A DNA stretch of 64,000 nucleotides from Cyathus striatus (lineage: Eukaryota > Basidiomycota > Agaricomycetes > Agaricales > Nidulariaceae): contig JAOVFP010000008.1 in assembly GCA_025738555.1 (NCBI GenBank), positions 1,984,001 through 2,048,000 of the forward strand, written 5' to 3'. The notes under the pieces are model-generated. The model made no database searches. It was not told the DNA's origin and saw nothing but the letters and a program-made list of their open reading frames with translations. Below are positions 11,789 through 22,345 of this stretch, piece by piece. A program made the position numbers and the translations under genes. Positions within the stretch are counted from its first letter, which is position 1, and every line of letters begins with the position of its first letter.

Positions 11789-13967
11789 ATGCCTCCCAGA
11801 GCTCTCAGATCCGCAACAGCTGCTGCTGCTGCTGCTCCTGCCACTTCTACCAGGTCTAAGACCAACTCTGGCACTTCTGAAACAGCCAGGCCTCAAGCTG
11901 CTATTTCCAGATCTAAGAGAGGTGCAAGTAAGTCAGGAGAAGTTAGTAAAGGTGGGAGAAAGGGCAGAGGGAGAAGAAAGGTTGTGAGTGAGGAGGAGGA
12001 GGAAGAGGAGGAGGAGGAGGAGGAGGAAGAGGAGGAGGAAGAGGAAGAGGAAGAGGAGGAAGATGTGGTTGTGATAGCTGGGAGAGAAGTAGACATTGAA
12101 ACTGAACAACAGGGGGAGGAACAAGTGAAGGAGGTGAGTTCTAAAATGAAAAAAGTGGTGATCAGAAAGAAAAATAAGTAAGTAAAAATATCTATATAAT
12201 TTCAGTGATCTTATACACTTATAGAATTACCTCTGTTCAACGTCTTGAAGAAGACCAGCGCAATGAGGCTGCTGGACCACCAAGAAAACTAACCAAGTAC
12301 ATTTTATTTATTTATCTATATGTATTTCTAACATTTTATTTGACTTTCAGTGCAGAAAGAATTCTAGAACATAGCAACATTTCAGTTGCTCCTCCACCCC
12401 ACTACCGTGAGCGCTCAGGAACAGTGACACCAGCAACTTTGGTTCACAGATCTATTCCTCAAGACTCATTTAATACTCTGTCCAGAAATATGGACAATTT
12501 GTTTAATGACAATGAGAGCTCAGCTGTATTTTCACAATCAAAATATCCTCTTCAAATTCAAGAAGAAGAGATGGACTTTGAGCATTATGATCTAGTGGAA
12601 ACTACTCCTTGTAAACTTGCTGATAAGAGGGGAAGATCTGAGTCCCCTGATTCTTCTACAATGAGTTCTTCATCAAAGGTTAGCAGAAGGTCACTTTCAC
12701 ACCATTCTGCATCCAGTCAATCTACTTCAAGTCATTCTGCATCCAGAACTTCATCCAGAAGTTCTATTTCAGAATCTGATAAACTTGTCCAAAATGAATT
12801 GCTCTATGATCCAATGCAATTTGAAAATTTTATGAGACAATTTGAGTATATTTCTGAAGAAGATAATATATCTTTGGATCTTCAAGGTGCCTCAAAGATT
12901 ACTGGTGGACACAGTCGCCAGAATGCAATTGGAAATAACTATAATATTGGAGATAGTGATACAACATCAGAGATTGCATCTAATGCAATTTTATCCACTG
13001 GAACACTATATATTTACAATGATTTCTCAGCTTTTGATCCAATATTTTCATTTCAAAAAATTGAAATTCAAGTTCTTCTATCTAAGATTTTGAAGTATAT
13101 TGGGCAGAAGTATAAGTTGATTGAAGCATCCAATCCATATGTATTTTTATGGGAAAGTGAAGGATGGAATTTTACTGGTCAATATTCAGAGTTATTAAGT
13201 GATACAAACCAGCAAGTAGAATGGAACTTAGACATAAATAAAAATACATATTGCAAGATTTTACTTGTAAGTTACAATTCATTTCAGAACTAGTATATAA
13301 CTTAACTGGAATTTAGGATGGTTTTGGTACAACAAAAACATCAAATATATCTAGTGTTCCATCAGATTCCAATGTGGATACTTCAACACCTTCCACCTCT
13401 AAGTTAAGGGAAACAAGCTCAGATCAGCAAAAGTTAATTGATCTATTTAAGATTCCCAGTGCTTTACGTGACTATGGTATTGTGAATATACGTTTGAACT
13501 ATGCCAAATGGTTATTCATTGAAAATATTATTAAGCAACTTCCATCATTAGTTTCTGGTGGAAAATGGAAAGGAAAATTGCCTGGTATATATATCATTGC
13601 ACCAATATTTATGTCAGTACCAGCATACTACAGGTGGAAGGGTGTATTTGTGAGACTTCATCTTTATCCTCAAATGGAGCTTTGGCTTCAGGGAAAAGAA
13701 GGCATTTCTGATTATGAGGTTTGGAGAGGAAAGTCACAAACTCAAGACATGTTAAAGGCAATTCTTAATAAGATTGAGAAACAGCAGAAGGCTGCTAAGA
13801 AAGATGCAGAAGAGGATTCAGAAGATGAGGAGATTTCTGACAATTTGAAAAGCAAAGACAAGGGGAAGGGAAAGGGAAAAGAAAGAGCAAGAGAACAAAC
13901 TAAAGGAAAAGAGAAGGAGAAAGAGAAACGGAAGGATGGAAAGAGAAAGAAGAACAGAGATCTGTAA
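11789..13967 (+). CDS. KDZ-element accessory protein (or N-terminal half of the transposase)
   Basis: Exons 11789-12177, 12225-12296, 12351-13266 and 13317-13967 join in phase to about 675 residues. Order: alanine run and basic stretch, about 22-residue glutamate run (from about 11989), conserved short exon ITSVQRLEED, Ser-rich region, motif LQGASKITGG with AIGNNYNIGD, then a folded-looking part (YAKWLFIENIIKQLPSLVSG, GKWKGKLPGIYIIAPIFMSV) and a Lys/Glu/Gly-rich tail. Element B has the same exon pattern and intron phases (TSVQRLQDDE; LQGASHTMGG with AVGNTYNYGD), so this is a real transposon gene, probably nuclear. The final codons overlap a GTAAGA donor at 13964, so it could instead be spliced to the transposase exons downstream; in B the two regions lie in one gene. 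No known domain is recognised in it. Confidence 0.75.
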
Positions 13968-14508
13968 GATTTTCATTTAACTTTATTTTTGTTTACATTT
14001 GGTATCAATATTTTATCTATTATGTGTATACATACTTTCAACAAGTATGTAGCACTTGTACAATATTTCTTTTTCAACTTAGGTCCTACTTTCAACAGTA
14101 TGGACTGTAAGTTCTGTATTAATTGCTATTTATCTTACATTCTTTCAACAAGTATGCAAGATATGTACTATATTTTACTTCAACAGTATGGACTTCAATT
14201 TTTTCATTATATACTTGTTTTACTTTCATTACTATTTATCTCAATGTTGTATTTTCAACAAGTACAACATAGAGCAATTTGTACTTTGATTTAGTCATAC
14301 TTTCAACAAGTATTCAATATGTACATTATAAACTTGAACAGTTTTTCCTTGTACTATAATTCAAATACATATTTCTTGATGTGTTTGTTTAATTCTGCAA
14401 GAATAATAAGCTAACTTAAAATTCTTTAGTTTCTGGCACTCTTTTATTTGGCTTTTCACATTTTATGCCCTTATATCATGCATTCCAAAAGCATGGGCAT
14501 CTTCTCCA
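13968..14508 (+). other. Spacer or long intron between the two element A coding blocks
   Basis: The stretch is AT-rich with repeated TTTCAACAAGTATGTA and TTTCAACAGTATGGACT words. No conserved frame. The reading frame of the transposase is open upstream of 14509 back to about 14407 (IPKAWASSPVQDPFPEIKF) without an ATG, which favours an AG acceptor just before 14490 and therefore a splice from the upstream gene. Confidence 0.45.
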
Positions 14509-15754
14509 GTGCAAGATCCATTTCCAGAAATAAAATTTTCAGATTTTTCCGAATTTATTATCAGCAACTTCCATACAGACATTACGATAGCAGTGGTACT
14601 CAAACTGTTATTCACATTAATAAATAACACAGATCTATTGAATCTCCATGGATGTCAAAAACAAGCATATAAGAAACCTACAACAAGTTGGATTAATGCT
14701 CTTATTAGAGTTCTACAAAGAGATATAAATGATAAGATTAATTATCTATTTACTGAAGATGAATCTGCTGCTGCTGAGAATTTAACCAATATACAGAAAA
14801 TAAATTCATTGGGCTCAAAACTTGATTCATTTGCAGCAATTTTAGCACTAGATCCAATTATAAAAGGTCATTCTTTAAATGCTGTAAGAACTATAGAAAT
14901 TGAACCAGTCTTTACTATTTGTCCAAGCCATTATACTTGCTCAACACCATCATGTGATGGGGCACCACTTTACCAAGAAGTCCGCAAACGAGATGTTTCA
15001 TGTGTAACACTTATAAAAGGAATGCATCCTTACAGTAGTGCCTATGTTCTGAAAGGGAAATGCAAGCATTGTAATGCATTTTACTATGCAGATCATAAAA
15101 GTGTAAAACATACAAATGGCACACAGATTAAAGGATTAAAGAACTCTGCAAAATATGTAAAGCTTGGACAGCAAGTCTGGGCAGACAGATGCTATACAAA
15201 TGCAGTTCTTCAAGGAATTTATCATTTTCATGCATCTACAGCTGCATTTGCAGAATTTTGGAATGAATGCTTTAGAGAATCAGCATTTAAACTGTCTCGT
15301 AGACAAACTTGGCAGGCATTTATTTCTGAAAGTGTAAGACAGGTAGCAACATATAATGATAAAACACTTGTTATAACATCTGATGAGCATGACATACAAG
15401 AGTTAACTAGAAAAGCATTTGAAATACTTGGACAGGAAGGAATTATTGCATGTGCTAAAGATCATTCATGTAGTGAATGTACACATGACTATAAAAGTAC
15501 TCCAGATAGAATAACTGATGATACTCCAGCTGCAGTAGCTGGAATTAATGAAAATCAAACAGTTCCAATTTTACAGGGTGAAGATGCTGAACAATCAATG
15601 AGAGAGGAAATTGAAGCTAGAGCACTTTCTCGGCAACAAATTCAACAAACCAATAGTACAACCAATGATATGGATATTGACAATGAACTGTCTAGTGAAT
15701 CATCCAATGAATCATCCAATAATGGAGTTCATTGCACTCCTCCACGAAATTAGG

Positions 15755-17408
15755 TGGAGTCCACCTGAAGTCCAGTGAAGTCCACCTGAAGTCCAGGACT
15801 CTACCTGGACTCTACCTGGACTCTACCTGAACATCACTGGACTCCACCTGACTATGAATACTGCTATTCTGTGTACAGTTCAGGTTGAGTTCAGGTGCAG
15901 TACAGGACAGTCCAGGTACAGACCTGGACTTCAGGTGGACTACTGGAAATCACCTGTAAATCACTGATTTAAGCTACTGGACTTCAGGTAGAATACTGGA
16001 CGATTGAGTGCCTGGACTCTACCTGTACTAAGTAACTTAGACATTACCTGGAGTTCACCTGAACTCCAGCTGGACTATACCTGGACTCTACCTGTTTTAA
16101 GTAGATTAGACATTACCAGGGGTTCACCTGGACTCCAGCTGGACTCTACCTGGACTATACCTGTACTAAGTAACTTAGACATTACCAGGGGTTCACCTGG
16201 ACTCCAGCTGGACTCTACCTGAACTCTATTTGTACTAAGTAACTTAGACATTACCTGGAGTTCACCTGAACTCTACCTGGACTCTACCTGAACTCTACCT
16301 GGACTTCACCAGTACTAAGTAGCTTAGACATTACCAGGGGTTCACCTGGACTCTACCTGAACTCTACCTGTACTAAGTAGCTTAGATATTACCTGGAGTT
16401 CACCTGGACTCTAGCTGGACTCTACCTGAAGTCTACCTGAAGTCTACCTGGACTCTACCAGTACTAAGTAGCTTAGACATTACCAGGGGTTCACCTGGAC
16501 TCTACCTGGACTCTACCTGGACTCTACCAGTACTAAGTAGCTAAGACATTACCTGGAGTTCACCTGGACTCTACCTGGACTCTACCTGAACTCTACCTAG
16601 ACTCTACCAGTACTAAGTAGCTTAGGCATTACCAGGGGTTCACCTGGACTCTAGCTGGACTATAATTGTACAAAGTAGCTTAGATATTACCTGGAGTTCA
16701 TCTGGACTCTACCTGGACACTCTACCAGTACTAAGTAGCTTAGGCATTACCAGAGGTTCACCTGGACTCCAGCTGGACTCTACCTGAACTCTACCTGTAC
16801 TAAGTAGCTTAGATATTACCTGGAGTTCACCTGGACTCTACCTGGACTCTACCTGAACACTACCTGGACTCTACCTGTACTAAGTAGCTTAGACATTACC
16901 AGGGGTTCACCTGGACTCTAGCTGGACTATAATTGTACTAAGTAGCTTAGATATTACCTGGAGTTCACCTGGACTCTACCTGGACACTCTACCAGTACTA
17001 AGTAGCTTAGGCATTACCAGGGGTTCACCTGGACTCCAGCTGGACTCTACCTGAACTCTACCTGTACTAAGTAGCTTAGACATTACCTGAAGTTCACCTG
17101 GACTCTACCTGGACTCTACCTGAACTCTACCTGGACTCTGCCTGTACTAAGTAGTTGAGACATTACCTGGAGTTCACCTGGACTCCAGCTGGACTCTACC
17201 TGAACTCTACCTGAACTCTACCTGTACTAAGTAGCTTAGACATTATCTGGAGTTCACCTGGACTCTACCTGGGCTCTGCCTGTACTAAGTAGTTGAGACA
17301 TTACCTGGACTTCACCTGGACTTCATCTGGATTCTACCTGGACTCTACCTGTACTAAGTAGCTTAGACATTACCTGGAGTTCACCTGGACTCTACCTGTA
17401 CTCTACCT
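15755..17408. repeat. Left arm: array of CTACCTGGACT monomers
   Basis: Eleven-base monomers CTACCTGGACT (variants CTACCTGAACT, CAGCTGGACTC) build higher-order units of about 75-130 bases, each opened by GTACTAAGTAGCTTAGACAT then TACCTGGAGTTCACCTGG or TACCAGGGGTTCACCTGG. This is the reverse complement of the right arm motif. Confidence 0.9.
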
Positions 17409-17745
17409 GTGACACTGTGTGCTGAGTGTAACACTATATATTGATTGTGACTATGTATTGAGTGTGATACTATGTGTTGAGTGTGATATTATGTATTGAG
17501 TCTAACACGATGTGTTGAGTGTGTGTTGAGTGTCAAACTGTGCATTGAGTGTGACACTATGCATTCAGAGGAGTGTCACACTAGATACATAGTGTCACAC
17601 TGGATGCATAGTATCACACTCAATGCTCAGTATCACACTCAACACACACTCAACACATAGTGTTAGACTCAATACATAATATCACACTCCATGCATAATC
17701 ACACTCAATATATAGTGTTACACTCAACACACAGTGTCACAGCTG
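17409..17745. repeat. Palindromic centre of the array element
   Basis: Left of about 17575 the words are TGTGTTGAGTGTGACACTA-like; right of it they are the inverse, TAGTGTCACACTCAACACA-like. This is the point at which the whole 4.6 kb array changes strand. The same words fill the centre of element D at 56870-57540. Confidence 0.85.
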
Positions 17746-17754
17746 CTAGTACAA

Positions 17755-20250
17755 ACAAAGTCTAGGTAGTATTCAGGTAGTGTCCAGGTAGTGTCTTGGC
17801 TAATTAGTACAGGTAGAATTCATGTAGAGTCCAGGTAATGTCCAAGCTACTTAGTACAGGTAGAGTTCAGGTAGAGTTCAGCTGGAGTCCAGGTGAACTC
17901 CAGGTAATGTCTCAACCACTTAGTACAGGCAGAGTTCAGGTAGAGTCTAGCTGGAGTCCAGGTGAACTTCAGATAATGTCTCAACTACTTAGTACAGGCA
18001 GAGTCCAGGTAGAGTTCAGGTAGAGTCCAGGTAGAGTCCAGGTGAACTTCAGGTAATGTCTAAGCTACTTAGTACAGGTAGAGTCCAGGTAGTGTTCAGG
18101 TAGAGTCCAGCTAGAGTCCAGGTGAACTCCAGGTAATATCTAAGCTACTTAGTACAGGTAGAGTTCAGGTGGAGTCCAGCTAGAGTCCAGCTAGAGTCCA
18201 GGTAAACTCCAGGTAATATCTAAGCTACTTAGTACAGGTAGAGTCCAGGTAGAGTCCAGGTGAACCCCTGGTAATGTCTAAGCTACTTAGTACTGGTAGA
18301 GTCCAGGTAGAGTCCAGGTAGAGTCCAGCTAGAGTCCAGGTGAACTCCAGGTAATATCTAAGCTACTTAGTACAGGTAGAGTCCAGGTAGAGTCCAGCTA
18401 GAGTCCAGGTAGAGTCCAGGTGAACCCCTGGTAATGTCTAAGCTACTTAGTACAGGTAGAGTCCAGGTAGTGTTCAGGTAGAGTCCAGCTAGAGTCCAGG
18501 TGAACTCCAGGTAATATCTAAGCTACTTAGTACAGGTAGAGTTCAGGTGGAGTCCAGCTAGAGTCCAGCTAGAGTCCAGGTGAACTCCAGGTAATATCTA
18601 ACCTACTTAGTACAGGTAGAGTCCAGGTAGAGTCCAGGTGAACCCCTGGTAATGTCTAAGCTACTTAGTACTGGTAGAGTCCAGGTAGAGTCCAGGTAGA
18701 GTCCAGGTAGAGTCCAGGTGAACTCCAGGTAATATCTAACCTACTTAGTACAGGTAGAGTCCAGGTAGAGTCCAGGTGAACCCCTGGTAATGTCTAAGCT
18801 ACTTAGTACTGGTAGAGTCCAGGTAGAGTCCAGGTAGAGTCCAGCTAGAGTCCAGGTGAACTCCAGGTAATATCTAAGCTACTTAGTACAGGTAGAGTCC
18901 AGGTAGAGTCCAGGTGAACCCCTGGTAATGTCTAAGCTACTTAGTACTGGTAGAGTCCAGGTAGAGTCCAGGTAGAGTCCAGGTAGAGTCCAGGTGAACT
19001 CCAGGTAATATCTAAGCTACTTAGTACAGGTAGAGTCCAGGTAGAGTCCAGGTGAACCCCTGGTAATGTCTAAGCTACTTAGTACTGGTAGAGTCCAGGT
19101 AGAGTCCAGGTAGAGTCCAGCTAGAGTCCAGGTGAACTCCAGGTAATATCTAACCTACTTAGTACAGGTAGAGTTCAGGTAGAGTCCAGGTGAACCCCTG
19201 GTAATATCTAAGCTACTTAGTACTGGTAGAGTCCAGGTAGAGTCCAGGTAGAGTCCAGGTAGAGTCCAGGTGAACTCCAGGTAATATCTAAGCTACTTAG
19301 TACAGGTAGAGTTCAGGTAGAGTCCAGGTAGAGTCCAGCTAGAGTCCAGGTGAACTCCAGGTAATATCTAAGCTACTTAGTACAGGTAGAGTTCAGGTAG
19401 AGTCCAGGTAGAGTCCAGCTAGAGTCCAGGTGAACTCCAGGTAATATCTAAGCTACTTAGTACAGGTAGAGTCCAGGTAGAGTCCAGGTAGAGTCCAGCT
19501 AGAGTCCAGGTGAACTCCAGGTAATGTCTAAGCTACTTAGTACAGGTAGAGTTCAGGTAGAATCCAGCTGGAGTCCAGGTGAACTTCAGATAATGTCTCA
19601 ACTACTTAGTACAGGCAGAGTCCAGGTAGAGTTCAGGTAGAGTCCAGGTAGAGTCCAGGTGAACTTCAGGTAACGTCTAAGCTACTTAGTACAGGTAGAG
19701 TCCAGGTAGTGTTCAGGTAGAGTCCAGGTAGAGTCCAGGTAGAGTCCAGGTGAACTCCAGGTAATATCTAAGCTACTTAGTACAGGTAGAGTTCAGGTGG
19801 AGTCCATCTGGAGTCCAGGTGATCCCCTGGTAATGCCTAAGCTACTTAGTACTGGTAGAGTGTCCAGGTAGAGTCCAGGTGAACTCCAGGTAATATCTAA
19901 GCTACTTAGTACAGGTAGAGTTCAGATAGAGTCCAGATAGAGTTCAGGTAGAGTCCAGCTGGAGTCCAGATGAACTCCTGGTAATATCTAAGCTACTTAG
20001 TACTGGTAGAGTCCAGGTAGAGTCCAGGTGAACTCCAGGTAATGTCTAAACTACTTAGTACATGTAGAGTCCAGGTAAAGTCCAGGTAGAGTCCATGTAA
20101 GAAACAGGTAGCTAGTAAGTACAGAGTCCATGTAGAGTTCAGGTAGAGTCCAGGTAGAGTCCATGTAAGAGACAGGTAGCTAGTAAGCTCAGAGTTCAGG
20201 TAGAGTTCAGATAGAGTCCAGGTAGTTGGCTCTAACTGAAGTCCACCTGA
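17755..20250. repeat. Right arm: array of TCCAGGTAGAG monomers
   Basis: Eleven-base monomers TCCAGGTAGAG in higher-order units headed by TAATATCTAAGCTACTTAG, TACAGGTAGAG and closed by TCCAGGTGAACTCCAGG or TCCAGGTGAACCCCTGG. About 27 such units are seen. The arm is about 0.8 kb longer than the left arm, with several long units repeated almost unchanged (for example 18440-19100), indicating recent array expansion. Confidence 0.9.
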
Positions 20251-21541
20251 AGTTTACTAGAGTTCACCTGTAGTCCAGTGGAGTCCAGTAGAGTCCACCT
20301 GGAGTCTAGAAGTCTACCTGAAGTCCACCTGATCTCGTGGAGAAGTGCAATATACTGCAATAATGTACCAAACACAAGTCAATCAAATCAAGCTGAGAAA
20401 CCAATAGTAAACATGGTTGTTATGGATGGGATAATTATGGGTCCAAGACATTGTGCATATGAGAACTGTGATAATAGTTTAGAAAATGAAAGAACAGGTG
20501 TATTCTGTATGTATCATCAAGCTATGCGTGGTCACATATGTCATATAAAATCATGTAACAACCTCAAAGAACAAAACTCTAAAACATGTATTAATCATCA
20601 GTCACAATGGTGCAACCATCTTGTAAGATTTGGTTGGCAAACACTTTTAGGAATAAGAAGACTTATTCGAAGAAGTGAAGAGGAACGAGTAGATTGGCTT
20701 CCTCATATAAACCGGCAAGTGATGCCCCATGATGATGCTCCTGCATCACATGAGGAGCGAAATCATTACTTTACTGCTCCTCGATTTTACTGTGTTGAGA
20801 CATTATGTGCACCATGTGGAGCAGTTATTGCATGGACCAAGTTTACAAAATCTGAAGGACCTGGAAATATTATGAGATTTTTAGATCATGTCTATCCAAC
20901 TCTTGAATCTCGTCCAAGCTATGTCTGTATTGACAAAGCATGTGTAGTGCTAAAAAATGCTGTGTTAAATGGTGCATGGAGAATTTGGAGTCTAACAACT
21001 AGATTTATTGTTGATTCATATCATTATGTTAACCATAGAACAACTGATTATACATGTCGTAAATGGTGCAACCCAGCACCTTTAAATGGATCTGCACCCA
21101 ACTTGGTTGTAGTGTAAAATGATATTCATGGAAGACCACATTATAAAAGAGCCTTCAATACTCAGGTAAAAAGAATTTCATATTAGTATATGTATAACTT
21201 TATTTAATACTTCCATACAGGCTTGTGAGCAATTAAATGCATGGCTTGGAGGGTTTCAGAACATGCTTAACAGAATGACTGTTATTAACTTCAACTGGAC
21301 CATACATGCACTTCTATTTATTCATACACAAAAGGTTATTAAGAAGCAACTTGAAAGAAACAATAGTACTCAAGATGATGAAGATATTATAGAAGATGAT
21401 TCTGATAATTCTGATGTAGAAGAGGAAGAGGAAGCAGAAGAGGAAGCAGAAGATATATATGACAGAGAAGAAGCAGCAGATGAATATGACAGAGAAGAAG
21501 ATGAAGGAATAGCAGATTATGGATTGGATATTGATGTCTAA

Positions 21542-22345
21542 GTACTTTGTATTTTTTGATTTTTGTATTTCAGCCCCTTCAGTTATGTTCTCCCACCTCT
21601 ATGTAGTTCTTTCCTTCTATTACTTCATTTCCACCTTTGATATGACTCACTTCCCTCACTTCCCATCTTTAAACACAAACTTTATCTGCTCCACTGACTT
21701 GTTATGTCAAGAGCATGGACATATTTACATTTGTTGTTTTGTTTTAAATTTTTATTGCACCTCTGATGGGTTATATCAAGTGCATGGACTTATATCACAA
21801 CTATATAGCTGAATGTGATAACTATTTGTTGTACTGTAGTGATAAGTTATAAGATCACTTTAGAAACCCTCCAACAAGATGTATATATTTCACAATTGAT
21901 AATACAGTGAGAGTCCAGTGAGAGTACAGTGAGAGTACAGTGAGAGTACAGTGAGAGTACAGTGAGATTACAATAAGAATATACATATTTGAGGTTGGAA
22001 AGCATTTAGAAACTGAAAGTACAGTGAGAGTACAGTGAGAATACAGTGAGAATACAGTGAGAGTCCAGTGAGAATACAGTGAGAGTCCAGTGAGAGTCCA
22101 GTGAGAGTCCAGTGAGAGTCCAGTGAGATTATCCAAATTTGAGGCTGACAACAGTTTTAAAAGTGAGAGTACAGTGAGAGTACAGTGAGAATACAGTGAG
22201 AGTAGTCTCACTGAGGACTACTGATAGTGTAGTGAGACTCTCACTAAAATCTCGATAGTCCAGTGAGACTCTCACTGGATTCTCGATAATCTAGTGAGAG
22301 TCCAGTGAGAGTCCAGTGATAACTGTGGGAGAGTGCAACATACTG
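21542..22345. repeat. 3' region and right subterminal repeats of element A
   Basis: 21542-21890 is AT-rich without a gene, probably the transposase 3' untranslated region. From 21897 to 22345 runs an array of AGTACAGTGAGAGTCCAGTG-like words, changing to the inverse orientation near 22205, and ending in GAGAGTGCAACATACTG, the right end of the transposon. Confidence 0.8.

Larger units (their letters stand above)
15725..20357. mobile_element. 4.6 kb noncoding KDZ-type repeat element inside the transposase gene
   Basis: The insertion is flanked by the exact 8-base duplication CAATAATG (15717-15724 and 20358-20365). Its ends are inverted repeats of about 33 bases: left GAGTTCATTGCACTCCTCC, right read inwards CAGTATATTGCACTTCTCC, both followed by ACGARATYAGGTGGA. 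These match the end types of element A and C, so it is a non-autonomous member of the same transposon family. It carries no gene. The interior is two oppositely oriented arrays about a palindromic centre. Removing it restores the transposase frame (ESSNN joined to VPNTS). Confidence 0.92.
14509..21541 (+). pseudogene. KDZ transposase (CxC5-CxC6), split by a noncoding element
   Basis: Coding blocks 14509-15724, 20366-21165 and 21221-21541 give 778 residues in one frame once the 15725-20357 insertion is ignored. CxC5-type cluster: CPSHYTCSTPSC, then GKCKHCNAFYYADHKS (about 14925-15110). A conserved block VWADRCYTNAV, YHFHASTAAFAEFWN follows. CxC6-type cluster after the insertion: HCAYENC, GVFCMYH, CHIKSC, CINHQSQW. 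The RNase-H-like core contains FYCVETLCAPCG, YVCIDKACVV, FIVDSYHYVNHR, RKWCNPAPLNGSAPNL and, in the last exon, ACEQLNAWLGGFQNML, whose Glu is probably catalytic. The tail is a Glu/Asp-rich run. Lesions: the insertion, and TAA at 21115-21117 where element B has GAA. The ORF start is unsettled; no in-frame ATG precedes 14509. It would excise and integrate the element in the nucleus. Confidence 0.9.
3901..22345 (+). mobile_element. KDZ (CxC5/CxC6) DNA transposon, element A
   Basis: The element is bounded by the 8-base target duplication CCAATTCA (3893-3900 and 22346-22353) inside a coding exon. The left end starts GAGGTCATGTCACTGACCC and the right end, read inwards on the other strand, starts CAGTATGTTGCACTCTCCC; both continue into CACAGT. 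Inside are subterminal GTCCAGTGAGA repeats at both ends, a C-rich minisatellite, a multi-exon accessory gene (11789-13967), and a KDZ transposase gene (14509-21541). Its apparent 18,445-base length includes nested insertions: the TGTGACA element with the hAT (4245-9579) and the array element (15725-20357). Zisupton-type KDZ elements are known to make 8-base duplications, which fits. The transposase is interrupted, so this copy is not autonomous now. Confidence 0.85.

Noticed and set aside
11893..12096. Serine-run protein on the minus strand
   Set aside because: It is the antisense of the glutamate run of the accessory gene.
15755..20250. CRISPR-like regularly spaced repeats
   Set aside because: Monomers are directly adjacent, no unique spacers exist, no cas genes, and the genome is eukaryotic.
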